Counted from the first letter of the stretch, positions 24,477-34,364 are shown. The stretch is DNA of 52,316 nt from Asaia bogorensis (GCA_943333505.2 CALQTN020000029.1:1-52316); one strand, 5' to 3'. Notes: generated by a model from the sequence alone, not told the origin. Translations and numbers: made by a program.

Positions 24477-27116
24477 CTAATACAGCCCGCCCAGATCGCT
24501 GTCGACCCCGCCTGCACGAGGTTTTGGCGTGGCGTCGGCCGGGCCGGAGCCGTTGCCCGGCTTAGGTTCGGCCAAGTTGGCCGAACCGCCCGGGGTTTGC
24601 CCGGGCTTGAACGCGTCGGTGAGAGTGCCATTGCCACTTTCCCACGATCCCATGGTCACGCCCGGCGGGACCGGGAATGTTAATTTGGGTCGGCTCTTGA
24701 GCGCCACCGCCATGAAATCCCGCCAAATCGGGGCCGATACCAGCCCACCCGTTTCATTCGGACCAAGCGGTGCGGGGGTATCGAAGCCAACCCAGACGAT
24801 GGTCGCGAGATCGGGCGTGAAGCCGGAAAACCAGGTATCGGAGAAATCCTGGGTGGTGCCGGTTTTGCCGGCGACGGCACGGCCGAGGCCGTTGCCAGCC
24901 GAAAAGCCGGTGCCGCGGGCAACCGCGCCCTGCAGCATTGTCACCAGCTGAAACACGCTCGGGGCATCCGAAATCTGCTTGCGGTCATCCGCCAATGCCG
25001 GTTTGGCCGCCGGATCGTCGCACCCGAGGCACGTAGCAGAAGCCGCCCGCCAGATGACCACCCCGTTGCGGTCTTGGACGCTGTCGATGAGCGTCGGGAT
25101 CACTTCGCGCCCTCCGGCGGCGAGGCTGGCATAGGCGCCAGCTTCGCGCATGACTGTGGTTTCCACCGCGCCCAGCGCCGCCGGCAGCACCAGCGGCATG
25201 CTATCGACCATATGGAACGCGATCGCGGTCTGGGAGACTTTTTCCATCCCAACCCGATCAGCGATCCGCACCGTGACCAGGTTGAGCGACTTCTCCAGCG
25301 CCACACGCACCGGCACCGGGCCGCTGAAATCCTGCTCGTAATTTGATGGACGCCATTTACCGGCCGCCCCGTTATCGACCACAAAGGGCGCATCGAGAAA
25401 GCGCTGGGATGGCGAAATCCCGTTCTGCATCGCGGTCAGGTAAACGAACGGCTTGAAGCTCGATCCGGGTTGCCGGTTGGCTTGCGTCGCGCGATTAAAC
25501 TGGCTGGTCTCGAAGCTCCAGCCTCCCGACATTGCCAGAACACGTCCATTGGCAGGGTCGATGGACACGAGTGCGCCCTGCACGGCCGGGATCTGGCGAA
25601 GCAACAGGCGCTCAGGTCGGGCGGGAACGCGCCCCTGTGCCGGGATCGCGGGCACGCGTTCGGTCATCACCAGATCGCCGGGCTTGAAGATGTCGCTGGT
25701 TTTCTTCGGCGGCGCCCCAAGCTTGTCATCCACCCGCGGGCGCGCCCAGCCGAGATCGGCCATTTGCATCGGCAGGACAATCGGCTGGGCCGGTACGCCT
25801 GGGGTGGGGCGGTTCAGCACGCCCAGCTTGGCTTCTGCATCGCCCGCTTCCAGCACCACTGCCATCCGCCACTCGGGCGGCAATCCAGGCGGATTGGCGG
25901 TTCCGGCCAGCGTGGTTGCCCAGCCATTGCGGAGCCCCGCCCCGAGTTCGAGCCGCGCGCCCGCGCCACGCCAGCCACCGCGTCGCTGGTCGTAGCGCAC
26001 CAATCCGTCACGCAGCGCGCGGTCGGCGGCGGCCTGCAAAACCGGATCGAGCGTGGTGCGCACCACCAGCCCGCCTTGGGTGGTCATGTCGGCGCCATAT
26101 TTTTCCACCAGCCAGCGCCGCACATCCTCGGCGAAATACTCGCCCCCGGTAACGGTTTCGGGCCGACGGAACTGGGCCGGGCTGATCGACGAGGCCTTCG
26201 CCTCGGTCGCCTGCGCGCGGGAAATCACCTTGTCATCGGCCATGCGGTCGATCACCCAATCGCGCCGCACGCGCGCGGCATCGGGGAAGCGGAAAGGATT
26301 ATAGTTGTTGGGCGCTTTCGGCAGCACGGCGAGGAAGGCGGCTTCCGGCAAAGTCAGTTCGGCGAGCGATTTGTTGAAATAGGCCTGGGCGGCGGACGCC
26401 ACCCCATAGGCTTGCAAGCCGAGATAGATTTCGTTCAAGTAGAGTTCGAGGATGCGGTCCTTGCTCAGACTTTGCTCGATCCGCACTGCGAGGATGATTT
26501 CGCGTACCTTGCGGGAAATCGAGGTCTCGTTGCTCAGCAGCATGTTCTTGGCGACTTGCTGGGTGATGGTTGACGCGCCGATCGGGCGGCGGCCACTCCC
26601 ATATTGCATGACGTCGGTGATACCTGCGCGCAGGATGGCGATGGGGTCGAAGCCGGTGTGGATGGCAAAATTCTGGTCTTCGGCGGAAATGAAGGCCTGC
26701 TTGACGATGTCGGGGATGGCACTCACGGGCACGAAAATACGCCGTTCGGTGGCCAATTCCGCCATAAGCCGATCATCGCCGGCGTAAATCCGGCTCATCA
26801 CCCGCGGTTGGTAGCGCGCAAGCGTGTCTGGGCTTGGCAGGTCGGCGGAAAAGCGCTGGTAGAGCATGTAGCCGCCTGCACCGGCCGCGACCAATGCCAG
26901 CACGCCGAGCGCAAACACGCCGCCTAGAAAGCGCAGGAACCAGTTTGACCGCACCGGCGCGGCCGGCGTTTTGCGCTTGCCGAACGACTTCTTAGGGGGG
27001 GACGAAGGGGGGGCAGAGTCCGTGCTTGCGGTCGGGGGGGCAGAGTCCGTGCTGACGGTCGGGGGAGCGTCTTGCCTCGCACCCAGGCGAGCGCCGACGG
27101 TAATGGGATCACTCAT
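24477..27116 (-). CDS. mrcA: Penicillin-binding protein 1A, bifunctional transglycosylase/transpeptidase
   Basis: 879 residues. A cytoplasmic tail with a nine-residue tandem repeat (STDSAPPTA-like), one membrane helix at about 60-85, a GT51 transglycosylase domain (FISAEDQNFAIHTGFDP, GASTITQQVAKN, RKVREIILAVRIEQ) and a transpeptidase domain with the SxxK serine in GSSFKP and KTGTTQDF. The region between carries the OB-like insert typical of PBP1A. It polymerises and crosslinks peptidoglycan. The upstream neighbour is a peptidoglycan amidase, so the operon groups wall synthesis and turnover. Confidence 0.96.
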   Translation of the reverse strand: MSDPITVGARLGARQDAPPTVSTDSAPPTASTDSAPPSSPPKKSFGKRKTPAAPVRSNWFLRFLGGVFALGVLALVAAGAGGYMLYQRFSADLPSPDTLARYQPRVMSRIYAGDDRLMAELATERRIFVPVSAIPDIVKQAFISAEDQNFAIHTGFDPIAILRAGITDVMQYGSGRRPIGASTITQQVAKNMLLSNETSISRKVREIILAVRIEQSLSKDRILELYLNEIYLGLQAYGVASAAQAYFNKSLAELTLPEAAFLAVLPKAPNNYNPFRFPDAARVRRDWVIDRMADDKVISRAQATEAKASSISPAQFRRPETVTGGEYFAEDVRRWLVEKYGADMTTQGGLVVRTTLDPVLQAAADRALRDGLVRYDQRRGGWRGAGARLELGAGLRNGWATTLAGTANPPGLPPEWRMAVVLEAGDAEAKLGVLNRPTPGVPAQPIVLPMQMADLGWARPRVDDKLGAPPKKTSDIFKPGDLVMTERVPAIPAQGRVPARPERLLLRQIPAVQGALVSIDPANGRVLAMSGGWSFETSQFNRATQANRQPGSSFKPFVYLTAMQNGISPSQRFLDAPFVVDNGAAGKWRPSNYEQDFSGPVPVRVALEKSLNLVTVRIADRVGMEKVSQTAIAFHMVDSMPLVLPAALGAVETTVMREAGAYASLAAGGREVIPTLIDSVQDRNGVVIWRAASATCLGCDDPAAKPALADDRKQISDAPSVFQLVTMLQGAVARGTGFSAGNGLGRAVAGKTGTTQDFSDTWFSGFTPDLATIVWVGFDTPAPLGPNETGGLVSAPIWRDFMAVALKSRPKLTFPVPPGVTMGSWESGNGTLTDAFKPGQTPGGSANLAEPKPGNGSGPADATPKPRAGGVDSDLGGLY
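27007..27060. repeat. 27-bp tandem repeat inside mrcA
   Basis: Two copies of a 27-base unit (27007-27033 and 27034-27060, two mismatches), each starting with a run of seven G on the plus strand. It is in frame and encodes the Ser/Thr/Asp/Ala/Pro repeat in the cytoplasmic tail of PBP1A. Confidence 0.85.
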
Positions 27117-27161
27117 AGAACTGCCAATACACGAAATCTGCCGGGATACGGAAGCGCGGTC

Positions 27162-27989
27162 TTATCCGGCGCGGCTTGTCGCGATAGACAAGGTGGCGAA
27201 AAACCCATCCACCGCCCGTTTCATCGCCGCCGCCACCACCTTGCGGTGCTCGGCTCGGCGAAGCGCTGCTTCGTCCTCACGGTTGGACATGAAGCCCATT
27301 TCGACCAGCACGCTGGGGATGTCGGCGGCCTTCAGCACCACAAAGCTGGCTTGGCGTCGTGGATGGGGCAGCAGCGGCAGATCGTGGCCGAGTGCCTTGA
27401 CCATGGTGCGTGCCATGCGTGCCGAACCCGCCTTGGTTTCCTGCCGGACGAGGCTACCGAGAATCTTCGCGACCTCCGGCGATCCCGATGGGCCCGCCCG
27501 GTCGCCCGCGTTTTCGCGCACCGCAAGCGATGCAGTTTGCTGGTCGGATGCGACATCCCCCAACGTATAGACGCTCGCGCCACGGATGGTCCGGTCAGCC
27601 AGCGCGTCAGCGTGCATCGACACAAACAGCGCCGCACCCTGGCGTTGCGCCAAGTCAACCCGTTCATCCAGCCCGATAAACATATCGCGCGTCCGGGTAA
27701 GCGCCACCCGATAGCGTCCCGATGCCAATAATTGTCGGCGCAATTCCTGGGCGGCGGCGAGGGCGATGTGCTTTTCGAATGTGCCGACCACCCCGATCGC
27801 GCCAGGGTCCTTTCCGCCATGCCCAGGATCGAGCATCACCAGCGGCAGCTGGCCGGTCGGATTAGGCACCGCTTTTCCCGGCTTCTGCTGAGCTGCCTCG
27901 CCCGAGCCGAACGCACCAGCCAGCAATCCCGCCCCAAGCAGGAGCCGGCGGCGCAGCAGATTTGGGGGTGGGCCATAGATCATCGCCAT
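27162..27989 (-). CDS. amiC: N-acetylmuramoyl-L-alanine amidase (AmiC-type)
   Basis: 275 residues. An N-terminal RRRLLLGAGLLAGA stretch is a signal sequence, possibly Tat-type. The Amidase_3 zinc-enzyme motifs are all present: DPGHGGKDPG (His), TFEKH (Glu), VSMHADA (His) and the catalytic Glu in VEMGFMSN. It cleaves the lactyl-amide bond between MurNAc and the stem peptide in the periplasm. No LysM or AMIN domain is seen, so it is the short form. First gene of the operon with mrcA 45 bases downstream. Several start codons are clustered (GTG 27992, ATG 27989, ATG 27983). Confidence 0.93.
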   Translation of the reverse strand: MAMIYGPPPNLLRRRLLLGAGLLAGAFGSGEAAQQKPGKAVPNPTGQLPLVMLDPGHGGKDPGAIGVVGTFEKHIALAAAQELRRQLLASGRYRVALTRTRDMFIGLDERVDLAQRQGAALFVSMHADALADRTIRGASVYTLGDVASDQQTASLAVRENAGDRAGPSGSPEVAKILGSLVRQETKAGSARMARTMVKALGHDLPLLPHPRRQASFVVLKAADIPSVLVEMGFMSNREDEAALRRAEHRKVVAAAMKRAVDGFFATLSIATSRAG

Positions 27990-28580
27990 CACTTAACACA
28001 TTACATGCAACTTCACACGCTAAACCTTGAATATGTGCGTTGAATGGCACGTGTTCGTTGCGAGCTGGGGCTGTCTTTTTGCGACGCGATACAATAGCCT
28101 TGCAGTCCCCGATGCTTTGCGGCATGTTTCCACCGCTTTCGGCGATGTGCGCTAGCCGGGTTCGTAGTCCCGTGAGCCAGCCCATTGCCACCCGCATTCG
28201 CCGCGCGCCGAGACACGGCCGGAAGGCGCCGTAGCGGGGATGGCGACCAGCGGGCAGGAACGCCCGCCAGGAACTGTCGGCACTGATTTCCACCGGGGCA
28301 GGCGCTTCCGCAAGGTAGCGCACCCGATTGCATCGATTGGGTCGCATGACCGTTTTTGGAACGCCTGTTGCCATCGGGACCACTAGTCCCTGCGCCCCCA
28401 ATGGGGCGTCGGCTGGCGTTGCGCTTGGTTCGGCACCATTTAATTTACAGCTTTCCCTGCAATCGGCCCTGCCTCTCCCCCCCTGTCTTCGCCGTCGCCC
28501 GCGCGCGCCGTTGGCTGCCCAGCTTCGGGCGTCCGACAAGGTCGCGCAGCGATCGACGGCCATTTGGAGAGCACAGCCTG
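27990..28580. other. Long divergent intergenic region / rne leader
   Basis: 591 bases between the amidase start and the rne start. A TACAAT at 28090-28095 could be a -10 element for rne, but no good -35 lies at the right distance. Apart from the tandem hairpins listed separately I see no gene: the open frames on both strands have no recognisable protein. In Enterobacteria the rne leader is the target of autoregulation, so this long leader may play that role. Confidence 0.5.
28376..28408 (+). promoter_or_regulatory. Two tandem hairpins in rne leader
   Basis: GGGAC (28376-28380) pairs with GTCCC (28386-28390), and CGCCCC (28393-28398) pairs with GGGGCG (28403-28408). The stems are adjacent, about 170 bases upstream of the rne start codon. 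They recall the leader hairpins through which RNase E limits its own mRNA in E. coli; homology is not claimed. Confidence 0.5.
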
Positions 28581-31500
28581 ATGACCAAACGTATGTTGAT
28601 CGATGCCACACACGCGGAAGAAACCCGCGTGGTGGTGCTGGACGGTAACCGCCTCGAAGATTTCGACGTCGAGAGTTCTACGAAAAAACAGCTCAAGGGT
28701 AACATTTACCTCGCCAAAGTGGTGCGGGTTGAACCGTCGCTGCAGGCCGCTTTCGTCGAGTATGGTGGTGGCCGACACGGCTTCTTGGCCTTTGGCGAAA
28801 TCCATCCCGACTATTACCAGATCCCCATTGCCGACCGGCAGCGCCTTATCGCGTTGCAGGCCGAGGAAGCGCGTGCCGAGGAAGAAGCCGAGGACGCCGA
28901 GGACGACCAACCGCCGGCAGCCCCCGCGCAAGCCGCGCGCATCGAGGCGCCGCGCCGGCGTGGACGGCGTCGGAGCAGCTCGGCCGCGACGACTGATATG
29001 GCTCAGGTCACCCAGAACGGATTCGGCGAGCTCGGTTTCGGCGAGGTGGAGTTTGGGGAAGTGCCTATGGCAGGACCCATTTCCAACGAAAGCGCCTCGG
29101 CTGACACGCCGACTGCGGAAGCCGACCTTTTCGCGCTCGACGCAGCGGCTCCGGACGTCGTAGCGCCGGTCGCTGACGTCGGTGATGTCGCTGACGTCAG
29201 TGATGTCCAGCATACATTCATCGCAGCCGAAGATGCCGTTGGCGACGATACCGACGCCGATGACAGCGATGACGCTGGCGAAGAACAGCCAATGCCTGAA
29301 TCAATGGGCGGCGAAGGCGACACGTTCGAAGGAAATGGCGCCGAGGAAGCTCGCCAGCGCCGCACTGCACGCTTCCTGCGCAACTACCGCATCCAGGAAG
29401 TCATCCACCGTCGCCAGATCATGCTGATCCAGGTGGTCAAGGAAGAACGCGGCGGCAAGGGTGCCGCACTCACCACCTATATATCGCTCGCCGGACGTTT
29501 TTGTGTGCTGATGCCGAACTCGCCACGTGGGGGCGGAATTTCGCGGAAGATCACCTCTGCGGCCGACCGCCGGCGCCTGAAGGAAATCACCGCCGAGCTC
29601 GAAATCCCGCAAGGCATGGGGCTGATCGTGCGTACCGCGGGTGCCGCGCGACCCAAGGCCGAGATCAAGCGCGACGGTGAATATCTGATGCGGCTGTGGG
29701 ATGATATCCGCGAAAACACGATGAAATCCTCCGCGCCGGCGTTGATTTACGAAGAAGCCAGCCTGATAAAACGATCAATCCGTGACGTCTATTCGCGCGA
29801 TGTCGAGGAAATCGTGGTCGATGGCGCCGAGGCCTGGAAGGCCGCCCGCGACTTCATGCGCATGCTGATGCCGGCACACGCCAAGAAAGTCATCCCTTGG
29901 CGCCCGCAAACCCAGGGTGGCCAGTCACTCTTTGCGCGCTACTCGGTCGAAGCCCAGCTTGATGCCATGGTGTCGCCCACGGTGCAGCTCAAAAGCGGCG
30001 GCTATCTCGTGATCAACCAGGCCGAAGCGCTGGTGGCGATCGACGTGAACTCGGGGCGCTCGACCCGGGAGCGCGGGATCGAGGAAACCGCTTTGCGCAC
30101 CAATATGGAAGCGGCCGAGGAAGTCGCCCGCCAGTTGCGGCTGCGCGACCTTGCCGGGCTGATCGTGATCGATTTCATCGACATGGAAAGCCGCAAGCAT
30201 AACGGCATGGTCGAGCGCAAGTTGAAGGACTCGCTCAAGAACGACCGCGCCCGCATCCAAGTCGGCCAGATCAGCCATTTCGGCCTGATGGAAATGAGCC
30301 GCCAGCGCCTGCGCCCGAGCCTTGCCGAAACCAGCTTCGTGATCTGCCCGCATTGCAGCGGGTTGGGTCATGTCCGCAGCACCGAAAGCAGTGCGATCCA
30401 CGTGCTGCGCGCGATCGAGGAGGAAGGCGCCAAGCAGCGCGCCGGCCAGATCATGGTGCGGGTCGCTGGTGGCGTGGCGCTCTATCTCCTCAATCACAAG
30501 CGCGACCGGTTGAGCGAGATCGAAGCCCGTTACGGCATGTTCGTCCACTTCACCCCCGACGACAGCTTGAATCCCCCGGAAGTGCGGATCGACCGCTTGC
30601 GTCCGCCACTTTCTGAGGACGAACGCCCACGCCCACGCTTGGGCATGGGGTTGATGGCCGACGCGCCAATCACCGATGATGAAATTTTCGACAATGACGA
30701 CGATCTTGTCTTCGACGATGACAGCGCTGATCCGGTGGAAACCGTTGAGGCGTCACCGATCGTAGTTGCTGAGGCGACGACCGCTGGGGACGCCGCAGCC
30801 GCTGACGAGGAAGCCGAACGGGGCAAGCGCCGCCGCCGCCGCCGCCGGAGTGGCCGACGCGATGGGGGCGAAGATGGCACGCCTCAAGCTGGGGCTGATG
30901 GCAGCGACGAGCCAGTGGCGGATGGCGAAATATCCGAGGAATTGGTCGGCGGAATTGAAGCTCCAATCGACCCCGCCTTGGCCAGCCAGCCAGACATCGA
31001 TCCGAACGAATTGGATGAGAATGGCCTGCCACGCGCCCGCCGCCGCGGTCGCCGGGGTGGCCAGCGTCGCCGTCGCGATGGGCGCGACGAAAGCGCCGCT
31101 GCTGAGACCGAAGGCGTGCCGAGCTATACTGGCCCCGCCCAAACCGATATAGGCGGTGGCGACGAACCGGTCGACATCTTCGAATTGATGGCCCGCGCTG
31201 AAGCAGCCGAAGCCGCAATCGAAGCGGAAGCTGAGCCGGGCCAGGCTGTGCTCGAAACGCCGCCGGTGCCCGATGACGCAATAGCGCCGTTGGAACTGGT
31301 GGCTGGGGCGGAAATTGAAGTAGCCCAAGCGCCTGCGGAGCCTGAGCCAGCCCAAGAACCTGCGGCGACCGACACTGTGGCGGTGGTCGAAATCGTGGCA
31401 GTTGACGCGCCCGCCCCGGTCATTGAGCCTGAGATCGTCGCCGTGGTTGTGACGCCGCCCGCAGCTGTTGAACCGGTGGTCGCCGTGGTTGTGACGCCGC

Positions 31501-31760
31501 CCGCAGTAATTGAACCGGTGGTTGCCGCGGTTGTGACGCCGCTCGCAGTAATTGAACCGGTGCAAGCTGAATTTTTCAGCACGGAAGCTGCGCCTGTAGC
31601 GACTGAACAGGTTGCGGTGGCGGCCCCCGAACCCGCGCCGGAACCAATCATCCCGCCCGCGGCTCCAGAGCAGGTTACCGCCACGGTGATCAAACCGATT
31701 ATGGTCGGCATTGATCCGGCGCCCGACGCGCCGCCGAAAAAAGGCTGGTGGCGGCGCTGA
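28581..31760 (+). CDS. rne: Ribonuclease E
   Basis: 1059 residues from the ATG at 28581. Endoribonuclease of the RNA degradosome. The S1 domain is split by a long acidic insert (about residues 95-255, rich in Glu/Asp/Ala), a feature of alphaproteobacterial RNase E. Catalytic aspartates are D488 (AIDVNSG) and D531 (VIDFIDM); the zinc link is C589-x-x-C592 (CPHCSGLGH). Two Arg-rich patches (GKRRRRRRRSGRR and RARRRGRRGGQRRRR) are probable RNA-binding sites. The C-terminal half is low-complexity, Pro/Val/Glu-rich, with a three-fold repeat, and ends in a short KKGWWRR motif, which may be a degradosome contact. Confidence 0.96.
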   Translation: MTKRMLIDATHAEETRVVVLDGNRLEDFDVESSTKKQLKGNIYLAKVVRVEPSLQAAFVEYGGGRHGFLAFGEIHPDYYQIPIADRQRLIALQAEEARAEEEAEDAEDDQPPAAPAQAARIEAPRRRGRRRSSSAATTDMAQVTQNGFGELGFGEVEFGEVPMAGPISNESASADTPTAEADLFALDAAAPDVVAPVADVGDVADVSDVQHTFIAAEDAVGDDTDADDSDDAGEEQPMPESMGGEGDTFEGNGAEEARQRRTARFLRNYRIQEVIHRRQIMLIQVVKEERGGKGAALTTYISLAGRFCVLMPNSPRGGGISRKITSAADRRRLKEITAELEIPQGMGLIVRTAGAARPKAEIKRDGEYLMRLWDDIRENTMKSSAPALIYEEASLIKRSIRDVYSRDVEEIVVDGAEAWKAARDFMRMLMPAHAKKVIPWRPQTQGGQSLFARYSVEAQLDAMVSPTVQLKSGGYLVINQAEALVAIDVNSGRSTRERGIEETALRTNMEAAEEVARQLRLRDLAGLIVIDFIDMESRKHNGMVERKLKDSLKNDRARIQVGQISHFGLMEMSRQRLRPSLAETSFVICPHCSGLGHVRSTESSAIHVLRAIEEEGAKQRAGQIMVRVAGGVALYLLNHKRDRLSEIEARYGMFVHFTPDDSLNPPEVRIDRLRPPLSEDERPRPRLGMGLMADAPITDDEIFDNDDDLVFDDDSADPVETVEASPIVVAEATTAGDAAAADEEAERGKRRRRRRRSGRRDGGEDGTPQAGADGSDEPVADGEISEELVGGIEAPIDPALASQPDIDPNELDENGLPRARRRGRRGGQRRRRDGRDESAAAETEGVPSYTGPAQTDIGGGDEPVDIFELMARAEAAEAAIEAEAEPGQAVLETPPVPDDAIAPLELVAGAEIEVAQAPAEPEPAQEPAATDTVAVVEIVAVDAPAPVIEPEIVAVVVTPPAAVEPVVAVVVTPPAVIEPVVAAVVTPLAVIEPVQAEFFSTEAAPVATEQVAVAAPEPAPEPIIPPAAPEQVTATVIKPIMVGIDPAPDAPPKKGWWRR
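31437..31562 (+). repeat. Three 42-bp tandem repeats in rne
   Basis: Copies start at 31437, 31479 and 31521. Each encodes a 14-residue unit close to VAVVVTPPAVIEPV. Copies 1 and 2 differ mainly in one codon pair and copy 3 has a few changes. The array is in frame within the disordered C-terminal tail, so copy number may vary between strains. Confidence 0.9.
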
Positions 31761-31821
31761 AGTGGGATGAAATGATCGAGCGTAAAGGGTTTTCGGCGCG
31801 GCGCGAAAGCTGATTGAAGAT

Positions 31822-31842
31822 GCTGGCCGGGCGGAGGCCAGC
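31822..31842 (+). terminator. Possible hairpin downstream of rne
   Basis: GCTGGCC at 31822-31828 pairs with GGCCAGC at 31836-31842 around a 7-base loop, 60 bases after the rne stop. No T-run follows, so it may be a processing or Rho-dependent end. Nothing else is seen in the 296-base gap before the next gene. Confidence 0.4.
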
Positions 31843-32056
31843 GTCGGTGGCAGGGCCGTAGCCGAGAGATTTGAGCGAGCGTGCGGTTGTAGCCGGTTTG
31901 CGCGATGGGATGGTCGCGCAAATCGGCTGCCACCGATTGCTCCGTCGCGAAGAGCCTTGTGGTGGCTTAGGTTAGGAGGGTCGATGAGACGGACGCACCA
32001 CTTTGCTTTCCGCGCCTACCAAGGCATGATCCCTTCATGCCGACGGAGAACCTGAA

Positions 32057-32557
32057 ATGCTAACGCAGAAAACCTATCGTGAGGCGATGGCCCGTCTCGG
32101 CGCCGCCGTGAATGTCATCACCACTGACGGCCCCGGCGGCAAACGTGGCTTTACCGCGTCGGCGGTATGCAGTGTCACCGACACCCCGCCGACCTTGCTC
32201 GTCTGTCTCAACCGCAACTCGGATTCCAACGAAGCGTTGAAGATCAACCGCGTCGCCTGCATCAACGTTCTGCAAGCCACCCAGGAACATTTATCCCCGG
32301 TTTTTGCCGGCATGACGGAAGGCGACTACGCCGAACGCTTCGGCCGCGCCGAATGGACCACGCTGGAAACCGGGTGTGCGGTACTTGAAGGTGCGCTGGT
32401 CTCGCTCGACTGCAAGATTACCGAAGTGAATGAGGTTGGGACCCATTCCGTTTTCATCTGCGAGGTCCTGGCCCTGAAAGTTGCCCCTGCCGGACAGGGG
32501 CTGGTTTATTTCGGTCGGCGCTATCACGCGCTCGACCACGCGCTCGACCAAGCATAA
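32057..32557 (+). CDS. Flavin reductase-like FMN-binding protein
   Basis: 166 residues, full length for the flavin reductase (RutF/HpaC-type) family. Motifs include GAAVNVITTDG, GFTASAVCSVTDTPPTLLVCLNRNS, CINVLQ and the C-terminal GLVYFGRRYHAL. It would reduce FMN or FAD with NAD(P)H and supply it to a partner oxygenase; no oxygenase gene is nearby, so the partner is unknown. GGAG lies 8 bases before the ATG. It is followed after 10 bases by the CoA-binding/MetY fusion, likely one operon. Confidence 0.9.
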   Translation: MLTQKTYREAMARLGAAVNVITTDGPGGKRGFTASAVCSVTDTPPTLLVCLNRNSDSNEALKINRVACINVLQATQEHLSPVFAGMTEGDYAERFGRAEWTTLETGCAVLEGALVSLDCKITEVNEVGTHSVFICEVLALKVAPAGQGLVYFGRRYHALDHALDQA

Positions 32558-32567
32558 GGACCGCAAG

Positions 32568-34364
32568 ATGAACGCCCTGGTCTATTCGGACGCCGATATC
32601 CGCGCGATCCTCCAGCGGGTGAAGACCATTGCAATGGTCGGCGCGTCATCGAACTGGAACCGGCCCAGTTACTTTGTGATGAAGTATTTGCAGGGGAAGG
32701 GCTACCGGGTAATCCCGGTCAACCCTGGCACCGCAGGCCAGACGTTGCTTGGCGAGAAAATCTATTCCTCCCTGGGTGATATCCCCGACAAGATCGATAT
32801 GGTCGATGTGTTCCGTGCGTCGGACGCTGTCCCAGCGATCATGCAGGACGCGATTGCGATCGGGGCGTCTGTGGTGTGGACCCAACTCGGCGTCCGCCAT
32901 GACGAAGCCGCCGCCATCGGCAAGGCTGCGGGCATCGAAGTTGTGATGGATCGTTGCCCGAAGATCGAGTTCAGCCGTCTCGGTGGGGAATTGTCGTGGT
33001 CGGGCGTCAATTCCGGCATCATCAGGAACCGTCCGCCGGAACCTCCGCTCGCGCGCATCCCGCGCCCGCGCAAGCAGGCCGCGAACCAAACATATGGCTT
33101 CGAAACCCTGGCCATCCATGCTGGCGCGGCCCCTGATCCGACCACCGGCGCCCGCGCCACGCCGATTTTCCAGACCACGGCCTATGTTTTCCAGGATGCC
33201 GACCACGCCGCATCCTTGTTCAATCTGCATGATTTCGGACACATCTACACGCGGCTCAGCAACCCCACCGTCGCTGTGCTCGAAGAGCGCGTCGCCACAT
33301 TGGAAGGTGGCCGCGCCGCCGTCGCCTGCGCTTCGGGCCACGCTGCCCAGTTCCTCACTTTCTTCACCCTGCTCAGCCCGGGCGACGAATTTATTGCCAG
33401 CCGCAACCTTTATGGCGGTTCGCTCACCCAGTTTTCGCTCTCGTTCAAGAAGCTCGGCTGGACCTGCCATTTCGTGGACCCGACTGATCCGGAGAATTTT
33501 CGCCGCGCGTTGACCCCTAAGTGCAAGGGCATTTTCGTCGAGAGCCTGGCCAATCCCGGTGGCATCGTCGTCGATCTGCAAGCCATCGCCGATGTGGCAC
33601 ATGCCGCTGGCCTGCCGTTAATTGTCGATAACACCCTTGCCAGCCCCTATCTCTGCCGCCCGATCGAGCACGGCGCCGATATCGTGGTGCATTCGATGAC
33701 CAAATTCCTTGGCGGCCACGGTAATTCACTCGGCGGCGTTGTCGTCGAGTCTGGGAAATTCGACTGGTCCCAGGGCGGGCGGTTCCCCAGCATGACGGAG
33801 CCGGAGCCTGCATATCACGGACTGAAGTTCTACGAGAATTTCGGCGATTTTGCCTTTACCACCAAGGCGCGCGCCGTAGCGTTGCGCGATTTCGGCCCGA
33901 CGCTCGCGCCGATGAACGCTTTTCTCACCATAACGGGCATCGAAACCCTGCCGCTGCGGATGGAACGCCACGTCGCAAATGCGCAGAAAGTTGCCGAGTT
34001 TCTGGCAGGAGACCCCAGAGTGGCCTGGGTGTCATATGCCGGCCTGCCGACCAGCCCTTACTATGAACTCGCACGGAAATATCTGCCGCGCGGCGCTGGT
34101 GCGGTCTTTACCTTTGGCGTCAAGGGTGGTTACGAAGCCGGGATCAAGGTCGTCGAGTCGGTCCGCCTGTTCTCCCACCTCGCCAATGTCGGGGATACGC
34201 GCAGCCTGATCCTGCATCCGGCATCGACCACTCATCGCCAGCTGAGTGACGAGCAGCGCATCGCAGCAGGCGCCGGTCCCGATGTTATCCGGTTATCGAT
34301 CGGCCTCGAATCTGCGGCCGACATCATTCGCGACCTCGATGAGGCGCTGGCCGAGGCCTGTTGA
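32568..34364 (+). CDS. metY: Fusion: CoA-binding domain + O-acetylhomoserine sulfhydrylase
   Basis: 598 residues in one uninterrupted frame. Residues 1-150 are a Rossmann-type CoA-binding domain ([48 protein letters not shown]), normally a stand-alone protein of that size. After a basic linker, residues 173-598 are a complete Cys/Met-metabolism PLP enzyme ([35 protein letters not shown]) with the PLP lysine K379 in HSMTKFLGG. It would make homocysteine from O-acetylhomoserine and sulfide. The start at 32568 has AAGGA 8 bases upstream. Length of the PLP part is normal, so this is addition, not truncation. CoA or acyl-CoA sensing is a possible role of the N-terminus. Confidence 0.9.
   Translation: MNALVYSDADIRAILQRVKTIAMVGASSNWNRPSYFVMKYLQGKGYRVIPVNPGTAGQTLLGEKIYSSLGDIPDKIDMVDVFRASDAVPAIMQDAIAIGASVVWTQLGVRHDEAAAIGKAAGIEVVMDRCPKIEFSRLGGELSWSGVNSGIIRNRPPEPPLARIPRPRKQAANQTYGFETLAIHAGAAPDPTTGARATPIFQTTAYVFQDADHAASLFNLHDFGHIYTRLSNPTVAVLEERVATLEGGRAAVACASGHAAQFLTFFTLLSPGDEFIASRNLYGGSLTQFSLSFKKLGWTCHFVDPTDPENFRRALTPKCKGIFVESLANPGGIVVDLQAIADVAHAAGLPLIVDNTLASPYLCRPIEHGADIVVHSMTKFLGGHGNSLGGVVVESGKFDWSQGGRFPSMTEPEPAYHGLKFYENFGDFAFTTKARAVALRDFGPTLAPMNAFLTITGIETLPLRMERHVANAQKVAEFLAGDPRVAWVSYAGLPTSPYYELARKYLPRGAGAVFTFGVKGGYEAGIKVVESVRLFSHLANVGDTRSLILHPASTTHRQLSDEQRIAAGAGPDVIRLSIGLESAADIIRDLDEALAEAC

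Noticed and set aside
27862-28611. 249-codon minus-strand frame in the rne leader
   Set aside because: Low-complexity Arg/Ala-rich sequence overlapping the amidase start and the rne start; no family resemblance.
30753-31565. Minus-strand frame with repeated RFNYCGRRHN units
   Set aside because: It mirrors the 42-bp repeats and Arg-rich codons of rne on the other strand.
31761-32056. Small RNA gene in the gap after rne
   Set aside because: A 7-bp hairpin is present but no promoter or T-run; not supportable.
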